Below, piece by piece: positions 26,066 through 34,473 of a DNA stretch of 64,000 bases. The notes beneath the pieces were generated by a model. The model was not told the DNA's origin. It did no database searches and saw only the letters and a program-made list of their open reading frames with translations. The stretch comes from Pseudomonas alcaliphila JAB1 (GTDB lineage Bacteria > Pseudomonadota > Gammaproteobacteria > Pseudomonadales > Pseudomonadaceae). The position numbers and the translations under genes are program-made. Within the stretch, counting starts at the first letter, position 1; each line of letters starts with the position of its first letter. Location of the stretch: NCBI RefSeq assembly GCF_001941865.1, contig NZ_CP016162.1, forward strand, positions 1,488,001 to 1,552,000, read 5' to 3'.

Positions 26066-27220
26066 GTGCATCCTATTGATCTTGCCGCTTTCTGGCCAGG
26101 CTACGACGTCGTCGCCTCTCGCCCCGTAGCTGAGAATACCCTGCTGATCGAGCTCGAACCCCAGGCCACGCGAGTGCCCTGGTGTGGGCGCTGTCTACAG
26201 CCCTGTCCGTTGATTCACGAACGGCGTCTACGCCACGTGCGTGACCGCGACCTGCTGAATCAGCAGGTGCTGCTCCAATTGTCCATGCGTCGCGTCGACT
26301 GCCTGCGGTGTGGGCGGGTGACCGAACGGAACGATTGGCTGGAGCCGGCTTCCCGCCTGACTCGACGTTTGCAAGCCTGGCTCGAGGGCTTGTTGCGGAT
26401 ACTGCCCATCAGCCACGTCAGCCAGCTCACCGGCCTGCATTGGCACACCCTCAAGGCCCTCGACAAACGCCGCCTGGAAGCGGAGGCAGGCGTCATCGAG
26501 CCGGGCGACGTCCGGCGCCTGGTGATGGACGAGCTCGCCCTGCACAAGCGCCATCGCTACGCCACGGTGATCATGGATGCCGAGCGAACACGCGTGCTGT
26601 GGGTCGGCCACAGCCGCCAGGCGATTCGCCCATTCTTCGAGTGGCTCGGTGAGCATTGCCAGCACATCGAGGCGGTCGCCATGGACATGAACACCGCTTT
26701 CGACCTGGAAGTGAAGCGGCACTGCCCTCAAGCCGAAGTGGTGTACGACCTGTTCCATGGGGTGGCGCGCTACGGTCGTGAGGTGATCGACCGTATCCGC
26801 GTCGACCAGGCCAACCACCTTGCGCGATAACAAACCAGCGCGCAAGGTGGTCAAGCGCAGCCGCTGGCTGCTGCTGCGCAACGCTGAGCACCTCAAGGGC
26901 GGCCAAGCCGTGCAGGTGCAGGAATTGCTCGCCGCCAACCAGCCGTTGGCCACGGTTTATCTGCTCAAGGACGCGCTGAAGGAAGTCTGGTACCCCCGAG
27001 CGTCTGGGAAGGCTGGCAACGCTGGCGGGCCTGGCTACGGCAGGCCCGAGAAAGCGGCTTGGCACCGCTACACCGCGGCATCCTCGCCAGCGCTCGTTTT
27101 CCCATGCATACCAGCCTGCTGGAGGGCCTGAACAACCGTATCAAGGTGATCAAGCGCATGGCCTATGGTTTCCGGGACTCGGACTACTTCTTACTGAAAA
27201 TCAAGGCCGCCTTCCCCTGA
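26066..27220 (+). pseudogene. ISL3-family transposase with two frameshifts
   Basis: Starts with GTG (VHPIDLAAFWPGYDVVASRP). The N-terminal zinc region (WCGRCLQPCPL, RVDCLRCGRVTERN) and the catalytic block AVAMDMNTAFDLEVK are followed by VVYDLFHGVARYGREVIDRI. Near 26818 an extra base breaks the frame after QANHL; the next frame continues DNKPARKVVKRSRWLLL. A second break near 26995 leads to the true C-terminus, LEGLNNRIKVIKRMAYGFRD and FLLKIKAAFP, stopping at 27220. With both shifts corrected the protein is full length, so decay is recent or these are sequence errors. Confidence 0.85.
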
Positions 27221-27235
27221 AAAGCATGATGAACC

Positions 27236-27303
27236 CTGAAAAACGCCTGTTTTCCGGAAAACCCATGTTCTATCTGCCTGCGGGGCTCAAGACCGACAGG
27301 CTG
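27236..27303 (+). repeat. Isolated IS1182-type right end
   Basis: Contains TTTTCCGGAAAA, ATGTTCTAT and the terminal AAGACCGACAGGCTG, followed by CTAG. It matches the end next to the IS1182 transposase start (24703-24719) in its terminal repeat and the 23190-23245 end in its inner part. No transposase is attached to it here. Confidence 0.6.
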
Positions 27304-27471
27304 CTAGCAGGCCGTTGAAAAATTCGGCCTCAACTGCCCCAACCCGTTCGGGGTGTCGCTTTTTCAAGCGCTTGGGCCTAACGGAGGCCGCAAAAGGCCT
27401 GGATTCAGGCCTTTTTGACCGGTTTCAGCACTACTTTCACGCCTTTCGGCGTTTTTCGGGCGCACCTCGCC

Positions 27472-28559
27472 CTATACATGCGAGCCTCGCCACCAACCCG
27501 ACAGACTCCCCAGTCGGATCAGGTTGTAGACCGAGAAGCCCAGCAGCAACTGGGCACTCAGCTTGGCGCGGCCGATCAGCTTAGTCTTGCGCAGGCCGCC
27601 AACCGTCTTCAGCCAACCAAAGCCTTCTTCGATCCGCTTGCGGATCTTCTGGCTGGTGGCGTACCCCGGGTGCCGCGTGGTGCGGCCGTCGATGGCACTG
27701 CCCTTGCGCTTGTGCGCCACATGCGGCGTCACCTTCAGCTCGCGCGCCCCCTGCACAAAACGCTTCTGGTCGTAATTCTTGTCCGCCCCCACCGTGCTGC
27801 CCGGCTTGGCCGTGCGCTCCAGCATCTCCAGGGTCGCCTCCACCTCGGCACGTCCATTGAACTCGGTGCATTCCACATCCACGATCAGGCCGTTGCGGTG
27901 CTCCATCATCGTGTGGGCCATGTGCGCCAGGCGACTGGCATCGCCATTGCTCTTGCGCGCCAACTTGGCTTCAGGATCGGTGGTCGACTGGTGGGTCGCG
28001 TTGCTGCGCTTCTCGCCCTTGAAGTCGGCATCGGGGTTGCGCGTGCCATCCTCCCGTGGGTCGCCGCCGTCCTTCTTGATGAAGGACTTGTGCGAGGCCC
28101 AGGCGTCGATCAGCGTGCCATCGACGCTGAAATGCTCGTCGCTGGCGTACTCGGACCATTCGTCCAGGGACTTGATGCGCTGAAAAAACAGGCGCGCTAC
28201 ATCCTGATTGAACAGCCGGTCGCGGTTCTGGCTGAAGGTCGAGTGATCCCACATGCGCTCGTCCATCGACAAGCCGACGAACCAGCGAAACAGCAGGTTA
28301 AAAAATCAATCTGCTCGACCAACTGCCGCTCGGAGCGAATGGTGTAGATCACTTGGAGCAACGAGGCGCGCAGCAGGCGCTCCGGCGCAATCGAGGCCCG
28401 TCCCAGGGTGGAGTACAGCCCGTCGAAGTCCCGATCCATCGACGCCAAGACAGCATCGACCAGCTCGCGCAGTGGACGCAGCGGGTGATCGTTCGGGATG
28501 CGCTGCTCCAGCGTCGTATAGCTGAAAAGCTCGTTTTGTTTGAGGTCGAGTCCACGCAT
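27472..28559 (-). CDS. IS5-family transposase, two overlapping frames (probable -1 frameshift)
   Basis: The first frame starts at the ATG at 28559 (MRGLDLKQNELFSYTTLEQR) and runs through VIYTIRSERQLVEQIDF before ending at 28197 in unrelated residues. The second frame continues the family sequence as NLLFRWFVGLSMDERMWDHS, then FSVDGTLIDAWASHKSF, VGADKNYDQKRFV and the C-terminal EEGFGWLKTVGGLRKTKLIG, stopping at 27472. The junction is T TTT TTA, a canonical -1 slippery heptamer in the correct phase. Either the transposase is made by programmed frameshifting or a T-run indel has inactivated it. All DDE motifs are present across the two frames. Confidence 0.8.
28299..28305 (-). other. Candidate -1 ribosomal slippery site T TTT TTA
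   Basis: In the first frame the codons are GAT TTT TTA ACC. Slipping back one base gives the next codon AAC, which is exactly the frame that continues the transposase. The two frames overlap by about 100 bp here. Confidence 0.6.
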
Positions 28560-28644
28560 AGGCTTAGGCTGGCTTCGGCAGAAGGGGATAGTCGCCATTT
28601 TGCCAGAGCCAGGCGGGCTCTGGCTTTTTTCAACGGCCTGCTAG

Positions 28645-28908
28645 AGCTTTCTGAGGGCGAGCCCAAGCAGGCTAGCCCGACCACCAATTTTTGTGAGGCC
28701 AGAGTCATTGGCGCGTGCCGACCACAAAGAAGGGGCGCGCAGGCGTCATGGCTCAGAACTAAAAGCAGAGCCAAAGACCAAAATCATTTGGCCCTTGGTT
28801 GACTTGCGTCATGTCCGGCTAAGGCATATCGTGATACGCATGATGCGTGCGTAGCTTGGCCCTTGGCTCCGTTGTAACCCGCGTTAATAAAAATAAGAGA
28901 TGTGGACT
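28645..28908 (+). promoter_or_regulatory. xylS upstream region with a perfect palindrome
   Basis: No coding sequence recognised. ACGCATGATGCGT (28836-28848) is a perfect 13-bp palindrome about 60 bp before the start of the XylS homologue and could be an operator. TTGACT at 28799-28804 could serve as a -35. I checked for a sigma-54 promoter like that of TOL xylS and found no properly spaced -24/-12 pair. Confidence 0.35.
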
Positions 28909-29907
28909 ATGAATGTTTGCTTATTGAACCAGAAAAGCCAGATTTTCGCCCATACCGACCCCTATGCAGTTTCCGACTACGTTAACCAGTATGTCGGTTC
29001 GCACTCTATTCGCCTGCTCAAGGGCCGGGACTCAAAAAGCAGCCTGAACCACCGAAACTTTGGCGGCCTCGACCTGTGTCGAATCAGCTATGGCGATAGT
29101 GTCAGGGTGACCTCGCCAGGCTTGGAAACCTGCTATCACCTGCAGCTATTGCTCAAGGGTCATTGCCTTTGGCGTGGCAATGGCTTGGAGCACTATTTTG
29201 CGCCAGGCGAACTATTGGTGATCAACCCGGATGACCGCGCGGAGCTGACTTATTCGGAGGAGTGCGAGAAATTCATTGTCAAATTGCCCTCGGTTATCAT
29301 TGATAGCGCATGCAATGAGCTCAATTGGCAGAAGCCGAGTGGAGGTATCCGTTTCCCCCCCCGACATAGCCTGCAGCAGCTTAATGGCTTCATCAATCTA
29401 CTCGGACTGGTTTGTGACGAAGCGGAACATAACATGTCGATGACCCTGGTGGCGGAGCACTACACGAAGATCATCGCTACCAAGCTGCTCGAGACGCTCA
29501 GCAGCAATGTCAGCCGCAAAGGCTTCGTCGAAGGCAACCCATGTTTCGAGCGAGTCGTTCAGTTCATTGAGGAAAATGTCAAACGGAGTATCAGCCTTGA
29601 GCAGTTAGCGGAGCTGGCGCTGATGAGCCCACGCTCCCTCTACACCATGTTCGAGAAGCATACCGGCACCACGCCCATGAATTACATTCGCAACCGCAAG
29701 CTTGAGTGCGTCCGTGCCTGCTTGAGCAATCCCACTACCAATATACGTAGTATCACTGAGGTGGCCCTAGACTACGGCTTCTTACATCTGGGACGTTTCG
29801 CCGAGAAATACAGGAGCACATTCGGCGAGCTGCCTTCCGACACCCTGAGTCGACACAAGATGAAGTGCATCGATTCAAGGGAGTCTAGCCTGTCCTCGCT
29901 CTTTTGA
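28909..29907 (+). CDS. xylS: XylS-type AraC-family transcriptional activator
   Basis: 332 aa from the ATG at 28909 (the frame opens three codons earlier, but this start matches XylS and follows AAGAGA). From memory it aligns with TOL-plasmid XylS over its whole length: PYAVSDYVNQYVG, GLETCYHLQ, YFAPGELL, then the C-terminal AraC helix-turn-helix pair (MSPRSLYTMFEKHTGTTPMN, ALDYGFLHLGRFAEKYRS). XylS binds benzoates and activates meta-pathway promoters. Positions 37 and 41, Pro and Arg in XylS and linked to effector response by mutants, appear to be Leu and Asp here, so inducer range may differ. Likely targets are the oxygenase, transport or benE genes nearby. IS1182-type ends flank it on both sides. 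Confidence 0.9.
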   Translation: MNVCLLNQKSQIFAHTDPYAVSDYVNQYVGSHSIRLLKGRDSKSSLNHRNFGGLDLCRISYGDSVRVTSPGLETCYHLQLLLKGHCLWRGNGLEHYFAPGELLVINPDDRAELTYSEECEKFIVKLPSVIIDSACNELNWQKPSGGIRFPPRHSLQQLNGFINLLGLVCDEAEHNMSMTLVAEHYTKIIATKLLETLSSNVSRKGFVEGNPCFERVVQFIEENVKRSISLEQLAELALMSPRSLYTMFEKHTGTTPMNYIRNRKLECVRACLSNPTTNIRSITEVALDYGFLHLGRFAEKYRSTFGELPSDTLSRHKMKCIDSRESSLSSLF

Positions 29908-29911
29908 CTGG

Positions 29912-29960
29912 CTGCTTGTCGGACTTGAGCCCCGCCGTCAGGTAGAGCATCAGATTTTTT
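29912..29960 (-). repeat. IS1182-type right end, inverted copy
   Basis: Read on the minus strand it carries ATGCTCTACCTGACGGCGG followed by GGCTCAAGTCCGACAAGCAG, matching the end at 27236-27303 with scattered differences. Its outer tip touches the xylS stop, so xylS lies between two inverted ends. Confidence 0.55.
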
Positions 29961-29974
29961 TAAAAACCATCGAT

Positions 29975-30525
29975 CACCTCCCTGCCGTTGTCGAGACAGC
30001 GCACCAGGGCCGTCCAGCGCTTGAGGCTGTGGTCAAGCGCCTTGGAGATGGCCGTGCCTTCATGGATGCGCTCGCGCTGGGCGAGCATCCAGGTGTGCAG
30101 GGTATCGTCGAGAGGTCTGGCCTGTGCGTGGCGTATTCGCGTCGCTCGTCAGGCGGCAGTCACGCACCTCGCGCTCGATGGCGTACAGCTGACCGATATT
30201 GGTGCAGGGCCTGTCCGGCCAGCGGGCTCTGGTTGGCCACGTGCAGGCTGTAGAACTCGCGCCGGGCGTGGGCCGCGGGCCATACAGCCGATTTTGGTCA
30301 CGCCTTCCCCTGCTCGAAGCAGAACTTGTAGGCGGCGAAGTCATCACAGACCAGCTGGCCTCTCCAGTCACCGAGGAAGGCACGGGCATGCTCGCCGGCT
30401 CGGCTGGGACTGAAGTCATAGACTATGGCGCGCAGCTCGGCGAACGCGCTGGCAGCATAGGCCACACGTAAACCCGCTGCGTCTTCTTCATGCCGGGCGC
30501 AAGCATTTGCACCGGGGTTTCATCG
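29975..30525 (-). pseudogene. IS66-family tnpC fragment
   Basis: Minus-strand frames read DETPVQMLAPGMKKTQRVYV, then AYAASAFAELRAIVYDFSP, SRAGEHARAFLGDWRGQLVC and DDFAAYKFCFEQG, typical of the IS66 DDE region. A frame change and degraded sequence follow (SLHVANQSPLAGQALHQY). The 5' part of the gene is replaced by group II intron sequence: the coding region resumes exactly at the intron's 3' end. Confidence 0.8.
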
Positions 30526-30640
30526 GTCGTGGTAGGGACGGCAGTTACCTGCCGCCCTCCGCTCAGATCCGTACGTGCGGGATAACCGCATAGGGCTCCT
30601 GCCTCGGGGTATGTGACGCAAAGAGATCCTCAGGATAACG
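30526..30640 (-). other. Group II intron 3' fragment (domains V-VI)
   Basis: The minus strand carries a domain V-like hairpin (complement of 30566-30598: GAGCCCTATGCGG ... CCGCACGTACGGATC), then a domain VI-like stem (GGCGGCAGG ... CCTGCCGTC region) ending in CGAC. It abuts IS66 tnpC codons, so it marks an old intron insertion whose 5' part has been lost. One base in the lower domain V stem is mispaired, consistent with decay. The left boundary of the fragment is approximate. Confidence 0.65.
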
Positions 30641-30872
30641 ATGTGCGTTTCCGGGTTTAGGTATGTAGTAGAGGTCAACGAGGCGCCCTTAACATGACCA
30701 TTGATATTTGAAAGCTTGCCGTCCTAGCTAGACGGCAGACCGCCGAACGAAAACCACCAAGACGTATCAGGTTCCCCGGCGCCGCGTGGCAATTGAAGAA
30801 ACGCGTTTCGGCAACCGGCTCATCTGCCTCATCAGACAACTCGGCGGTTGACATCAGGATATTCTGACAAAA

Positions 30873-32123
30873 TCAGGAAGTCTTTTTCAGAGTTTCCTTA
30901 GGCACCATTACCCTACGCAGGCTGTCACGCTCGAGTAGCCAAGACGCGATGAATGCGAACACGAGACCCCAAAACGGAGCGCCTATATTCAGAATTGGTA
31001 CACCGGCCACCGACACCACAAAGGCGACCAGAGCACCAAGCGGACACTCGCCGCAAAAGGCGCCTTGGAAAGCGCCCTGCAACGCCCGGATCATGGCCAG
31101 TCCGCCGATTAGCCCAATCAAGGCCAGCGGCACCGCCAACGCAACGGCTGTTGCGACCGGTGCAAAAAGGCCAAAAATAATCATTAAGACAGCGAAGACC
31201 ATGCCGCCGATCCACTGCCGATGCTGCGCGCCGCTGGAGACGAGAATCGCGTTGGTCGGCCCGGTAAGACAGGCGGGCACCGAACCGACCACCGCGAACA
31301 GCATCGAGCCCAGCCCGGACCCCACCGTAACGGCCTTCACAGGCGGTGGGTGATCGACCTGCTGCAGTACCGCAAAGCCCTGTGCGTTCTGAATGCCCAG
31401 CACAGTTATCATGAGCGGAATGACCATCTCTACCAGAGCCTGCAGCGAGAACTCTGGCATGTACATAATAGGACGCGCTAGGAGCGTTGGCACCACGCCC
31501 AGTGGCGCGATGCCGCCCGTAGTCCAAGCTACCGCGCCACCGGCGAGCAGCGCGGCCAGCACCGGCGGCAGTCGGCTCCCTAGCGCTGGCAAGACGGAGA
31601 AGAGCATGAATACTCCGAGGCTTACGGTGGCGAGCAGCGCGTTACTGGTAAACGCGGTGACAACTTTAACTCCCAGCGGCAGGAAAACGCCGGCGACCAT
31701 GCCCATGACGATGGGTATTGGAATGCGGCGCATCACACAGTTAATGAGCCCGCTCCAGCCGAGTAATGTGATGAGTAGAGCAGTTACCCAGTAGGCCCCA
31801 ATGACTTCCGCAAAGCTCAGGTGGTCGAGCGCCGACGGCAGCAGCAGCGCGCCCGGGATCGTCCAGGCCATCCCTAGCGGCTGCCGGTATCGCCAGCAAA
31901 AGTACAGGCTCAGCACCCCACTGAGACCGTAGGCACCGAAGATCCAGGAGGCGAGATCTACATCGCTCAGACCTCCATCACGGCCCACCATGATAAGGAT
32001 AGCCAAGGGACCCGTCACCCCGAAAAGAAAGGCAGTGATGCCGTTGCTAAGAGCGTGACTATCGAGGCGATTCGACCTGGCTTCTTCAGCACTACCCGCG
32101 GTATTCCTTTCCTCTGTTTGCAA
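30873..32123 (-). CDS. benE: BenE-family benzoate transporter
   Basis: 416 aa inner-membrane protein with about 12 hydrophobic segments. It carries the BenE family sequences GITAFLFGVTGPLAILI, YRQPLGMAWTIPGALLL, IVMGMVAGVFLPLGV and LTGPTNAILVSSGAQHRQW. BenE proteins take up benzoate by proton symport. In this cluster it could import benzoate or a substituted benzoate formed by the bph route or taken from outside. It is followed by intron debris and preceded by an IS30 fragment, so it is its own transcription unit. The start has AGGAAAG upstream. Confidence 0.9.
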   Translation of the reverse strand: MQTEERNTAGSAEEARSNRLDSHALSNGITAFLFGVTGPLAILIMVGRDGGLSDVDLASWIFGAYGLSGVLSLYFCWRYRQPLGMAWTIPGALLLPSALDHLSFAEVIGAYWVTALLITLLGWSGLINCVMRRIPIPIVMGMVAGVFLPLGVKVVTAFTSNALLATVSLGVFMLFSVLPALGSRLPPVLAALLAGGAVAWTTGGIAPLGVVPTLLARPIMYMPEFSLQALVEMVIPLMITVLGIQNAQGFAVLQQVDHPPPVKAVTVGSGLGSMLFAVVGSVPACLTGPTNAILVSSGAQHRQWIGGMVFAVLMIIFGLFAPVATAVALAVPLALIGLIGGLAMIRALQGAFQGAFCGECPLGALVAFVVSVAGVPILNIGAPFWGLVFAFIASWLLERDSLRRVMVPKETLKKTS

Positions 32124-32282
32124 AGTCTTTCCTCCGTCAGTAAGAACCTCCCGGAAAAGCCTAGGACTTTAGCTGGCCAGTTGCAGGAGCTGAGTGCAAC
32201 ACTGTTATTGATTGAAGCTGGAACAGCTGCCGTATATCCAGGGCTTCCTGCATTACCTCATTCGTGACTTCTCAGGCACTTG

Positions 32283-32630
32283 AAGTCGAAGCGCTAAAGC
32301 GGTCGCATACTCGGTTGCAGTGCAATGGCGTCGCGTTCTTCTTGGCTGTGTACCGACAAGTCCGTCCCCTTGGCAGGTATTGGCGGATCAGGCGGTTGAC
32401 GTTTTCGTTGCTGCTGCGCGGCCAAGGGCTATGAGGATCGCAGAAGACTATCGCCAACACCGGTTCTCTGGGTGGTCTGGGCGTGCTGCGCCATCTCCCG
32501 CCCCTGGTCGCAGGTCATGCGCATCGCCAGCGGCATGCGATCGAGCGCGGCACCGAAGCCCTCCACCGCCTAGGTCGCGGTCGCGTCGTTCATCTTCACC
32601 AGCATCAGGTAGCCACTGGTGCGTTCCCAG
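32283..32630 (-). pseudogene. IS30-family transposase C-terminal fragment
   Basis: Minus-strand frames read LLMLVKMNDATAT, then [33 protein letters not shown] and [20 protein letters not shown] with RQYLPRG, the final catalytic block (with the Glu) of IS30 transposases. Frame breaks and loss of the N-terminal half show it is dead. It abuts the end of the oxygenase large-subunit gene, so it may have replaced genes once downstream of it, such as electron-transfer components. Confidence 0.8.
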
Positions 32631-33908
32631 CTATTCGGCCTCCAATTGATACTCCTTGCCTAGGCCCAGGGCGTCGCGATAGGCGTCCCAGAAGCCGACT
32701 ATGGCGCCCTCGGTGACCAAGTGCTCGGCGTCCTCAGCCTTGCCGCCGCCCATCCCGATGTAGGAAGCCTCTTCCTGATCGCGCACCACGGCGCCGTGCA
32801 CTAGCTCTACCGCCTCGCCGTCCTCCATCGAAATCAGCCCGGCCGGCCCGATCAAGTTACTCTGTTTGCGGCGGATGGACTGCATCTCTTCGTCGTCGTC
32901 GGCATAACCGAACTGCGTCCACACCAGTTCGAACTCGTTCTCGGAGTAGGTGACCAACTGTCGCACCGCCAGCGTGTTGGCGATCTGCTGTAACACCAGG
33001 TTCGGGAAGACCGCCAGGATCATCAGCGTTACCGGATCGTCGAACTCCTTGCGTCCGGCCAGCACGGAAGGATCCTGCAGCCTGAAGTCGGAATCGAAGG
33101 AGCGCGCGTCCTTGAATATCTCTTTGTCGAGCTCGTCGTTGTTCGAGCTGCTCTGCGAGTACAACATCGAGTGACGGCCCTGACGGCCACCGAGCAGCGA
33201 GCCCCCTGTCTGCGAGGAGCGGTACAGGCCGAAGGTGGCATGAAACAAGTGCAGAAGACTGGCGTGATAGGGGTCGCGCGTGTTTTCCGCGTATAGCTTC
33301 CAGTTACCGTGAATGTACTGTCGCTGATCGCCCAAGACCTTGATCGGGCGATTGAAAATACGTGCTATCGAATTCACCGTCCGCTCGCCCAGGTACTCCT
33401 GCAGCGGTTCGACCTCTTCGGAGAAGGTGGCGAAGACCACGCCGTGCAACGTCTCCACGCGCAGCTGCGTGAGGCCATGCCTGCTCATGTCGAACGACTC
33501 AGGCATGCCGCCCTTGCGCTTGATGCCTCGGCGGAACGGCACGCCGATCAGGTTGCCTTTGAGATCGTAGGCCCACTGGTGATACACGCACTCCAGGTTC
33601 GGTGTGTTGCCGCGCAGGCTGCGGCACACGCGCGCGCCGCGGTGGGCGCAGCGGTTCTGCATCACGTGCACGCTGCCGTCTTCGGCGCGAGTGACGATCA
33701 CTGGAATCTGCCCCACGAAAGTGGCCTTGTAGTCGCCCACGCTGGGGATCTCGGCCTCCAGTGCGACGAAGGACCAGTTATTGCCACGAAACAGCCGCTC
33801 CTGCTCCAGATCGAAATACTTGCGCTCGGTGAAGACCTTGTACGGAACCCGATGGCCTTCCTCCGTCAACTGGACCCGTGCCTGGGCCTGCTCAGATGCG
33901 ACGTTCAT
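32631..33908 (-). CDS. Rieske aromatic-ring hydroxylating oxygenase, large (alpha) subunit
   Basis: 425 aa, ATG at 33908 behind GAGGAGA. The Rieske centre is Cys87-x-His89 and Cys107-x2-His110. The mononuclear iron site is in ENTRDPYHASLLH (Asp212, His215, His220). Family resemblance is strongest to the OhbB (2-halobenzoate), AndAc (anthranilate), TphA2 (terephthalate) and NagG group, not to BenA or BphA. The first two substrates would give catechol directly, fitting the meta pathway encoded next door. The stop abuts an IS30 fragment, and no dedicated reductase is present. Its partner small subunit is encoded just upstream. Substrate assignment is inference. Confidence 0.85.
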   Translation of the reverse strand: MNVASEQAQARVQLTEEGHRVPYKVFTERKYFDLEQERLFRGNNWSFVALEAEIPSVGDYKATFVGQIPVIVTRAEDGSVHVMQNRCAHRGARVCRSLRGNTPNLECVYHQWAYDLKGNLIGVPFRRGIKRKGGMPESFDMSRHGLTQLRVETLHGVVFATFSEEVEPLQEYLGERTVNSIARIFNRPIKVLGDQRQYIHGNWKLYAENTRDPYHASLLHLFHATFGLYRSSQTGGSLLGGRQGRHSMLYSQSSSNNDELDKEIFKDARSFDSDFRLQDPSVLAGRKEFDDPVTLMILAVFPNLVLQQIANTLAVRQLVTYSENEFELVWTQFGYADDDEEMQSIRRKQSNLIGPAGLISMEDGEAVELVHGAVVRDQEEASYIGMGGGKAEDAEHLVTEGAIVGFWDAYRDALGLGKEYQLEAE

Positions 33909-33948
33909 TGTGTGTTCTCCTCTGTTCCGTGTCTGCGCTACTTTCGCC

Positions 33949-34437
33949 CTAAAGAGGGCGCGCGAGCAGGGTGTCGATGCGATAAGTGTCCAAGATCACC
34001 AGCTTTTCCTTGAAGCGCAGGGCGTCGCCAACCGCGACGATGCGGTCCATGTAGCGGCCGGCACTGTAGAGCTTGGTATTGCCGTCGTTGCGGGTTTGCA
34101 GCACCGCATAGTTACTCTGGACGCTGATCTCGCCATTGTCGGTGCCTGCTATATGGACACTGCTCACCAGGTGCCGGTAAAAGTGCTCGGGATAGATGTT
34201 GGCATTGCGTAGCGAGACTACGCGGTCATGCAACATGCCGCGGCTGTCACAATCCATGATCCCGATCGACATACCGCGATCAGCATTCTCGCGCGGAATG
34301 ATCCGATAGCTGCAATCTTCGACGAACAAGTCCGGCCATGCTTCCAGCCGATCATCATCTATGCATTGGACATAGCGGGTTAGCAATTGCTCCACTTGGT
34401 ACTGGAGCTCCATCGCCGATAGTGTCTCCGTTTGCAT
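33949..34437 (-). CDS. Aromatic-ring hydroxylating oxygenase, small (beta) subunit
   Basis: About 162 aa from the ATG at 34437, chosen because GGAGGAACAC precedes it; the frame is open 12 codons further. It has the beta-subunit cone fold signature region: QVEQLLTRYVQCIDDDRLEA, WPDLFVEDCSYRIIPRENAD, and the C-terminal LRFKEKLVILDTYRIDTLLA. It pairs with the alpha subunit 40 bp downstream to form an alpha-beta oxygenase. Resemblance is to the OhbA/AndAd type. It lies 36 bp after the LivF-like gene, so uptake and first oxidation are probably co-expressed. Confidence 0.83.
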   Translation of the reverse strand: MQTETLSAMELQYQVEQLLTRYVQCIDDDRLEAWPDLFVEDCSYRIIPRENADRGMSIGIMDCDSRGMLHDRVVSLRNANIYPEHFYRHLVSSVHIAGTDNGEISVQSNYAVLQTRNDGNTKLYSAGRYMDRIVAVGDALRFKEKLVILDTYRIDTLLARPL

Positions 34438-34473
34438 GTGTTCCTCCAATTCGGAAATGACTCTTTGCGGCAT

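Larger units (their letters stand above)
27308..28640 (-). mobile_element. Complete IS5-family element with 4-bp CTAG target duplication
   Basis: The left end CAGGCCGTTGAAAAA at 27308 and its inverted copy ending at 28640 bound a 1333-bp element. CTAG stands on both sides (27304-27307 and 28641-28644), the usual YTAR duplication of IS5-type elements. It landed exactly at the tip of the IS1182-type end. It carries one transposase gene in two overlapping frames. Confidence 0.88.

Noticed and set aside
28645..28908. Sigma-54 promoter for xylS, as on the TOL plasmid
   Set aside because: Two TTGGCCCTTGG sequences were tested, but the downstream TTG/TTGC lies about 4 nt too far for a -24/-12 promoter.
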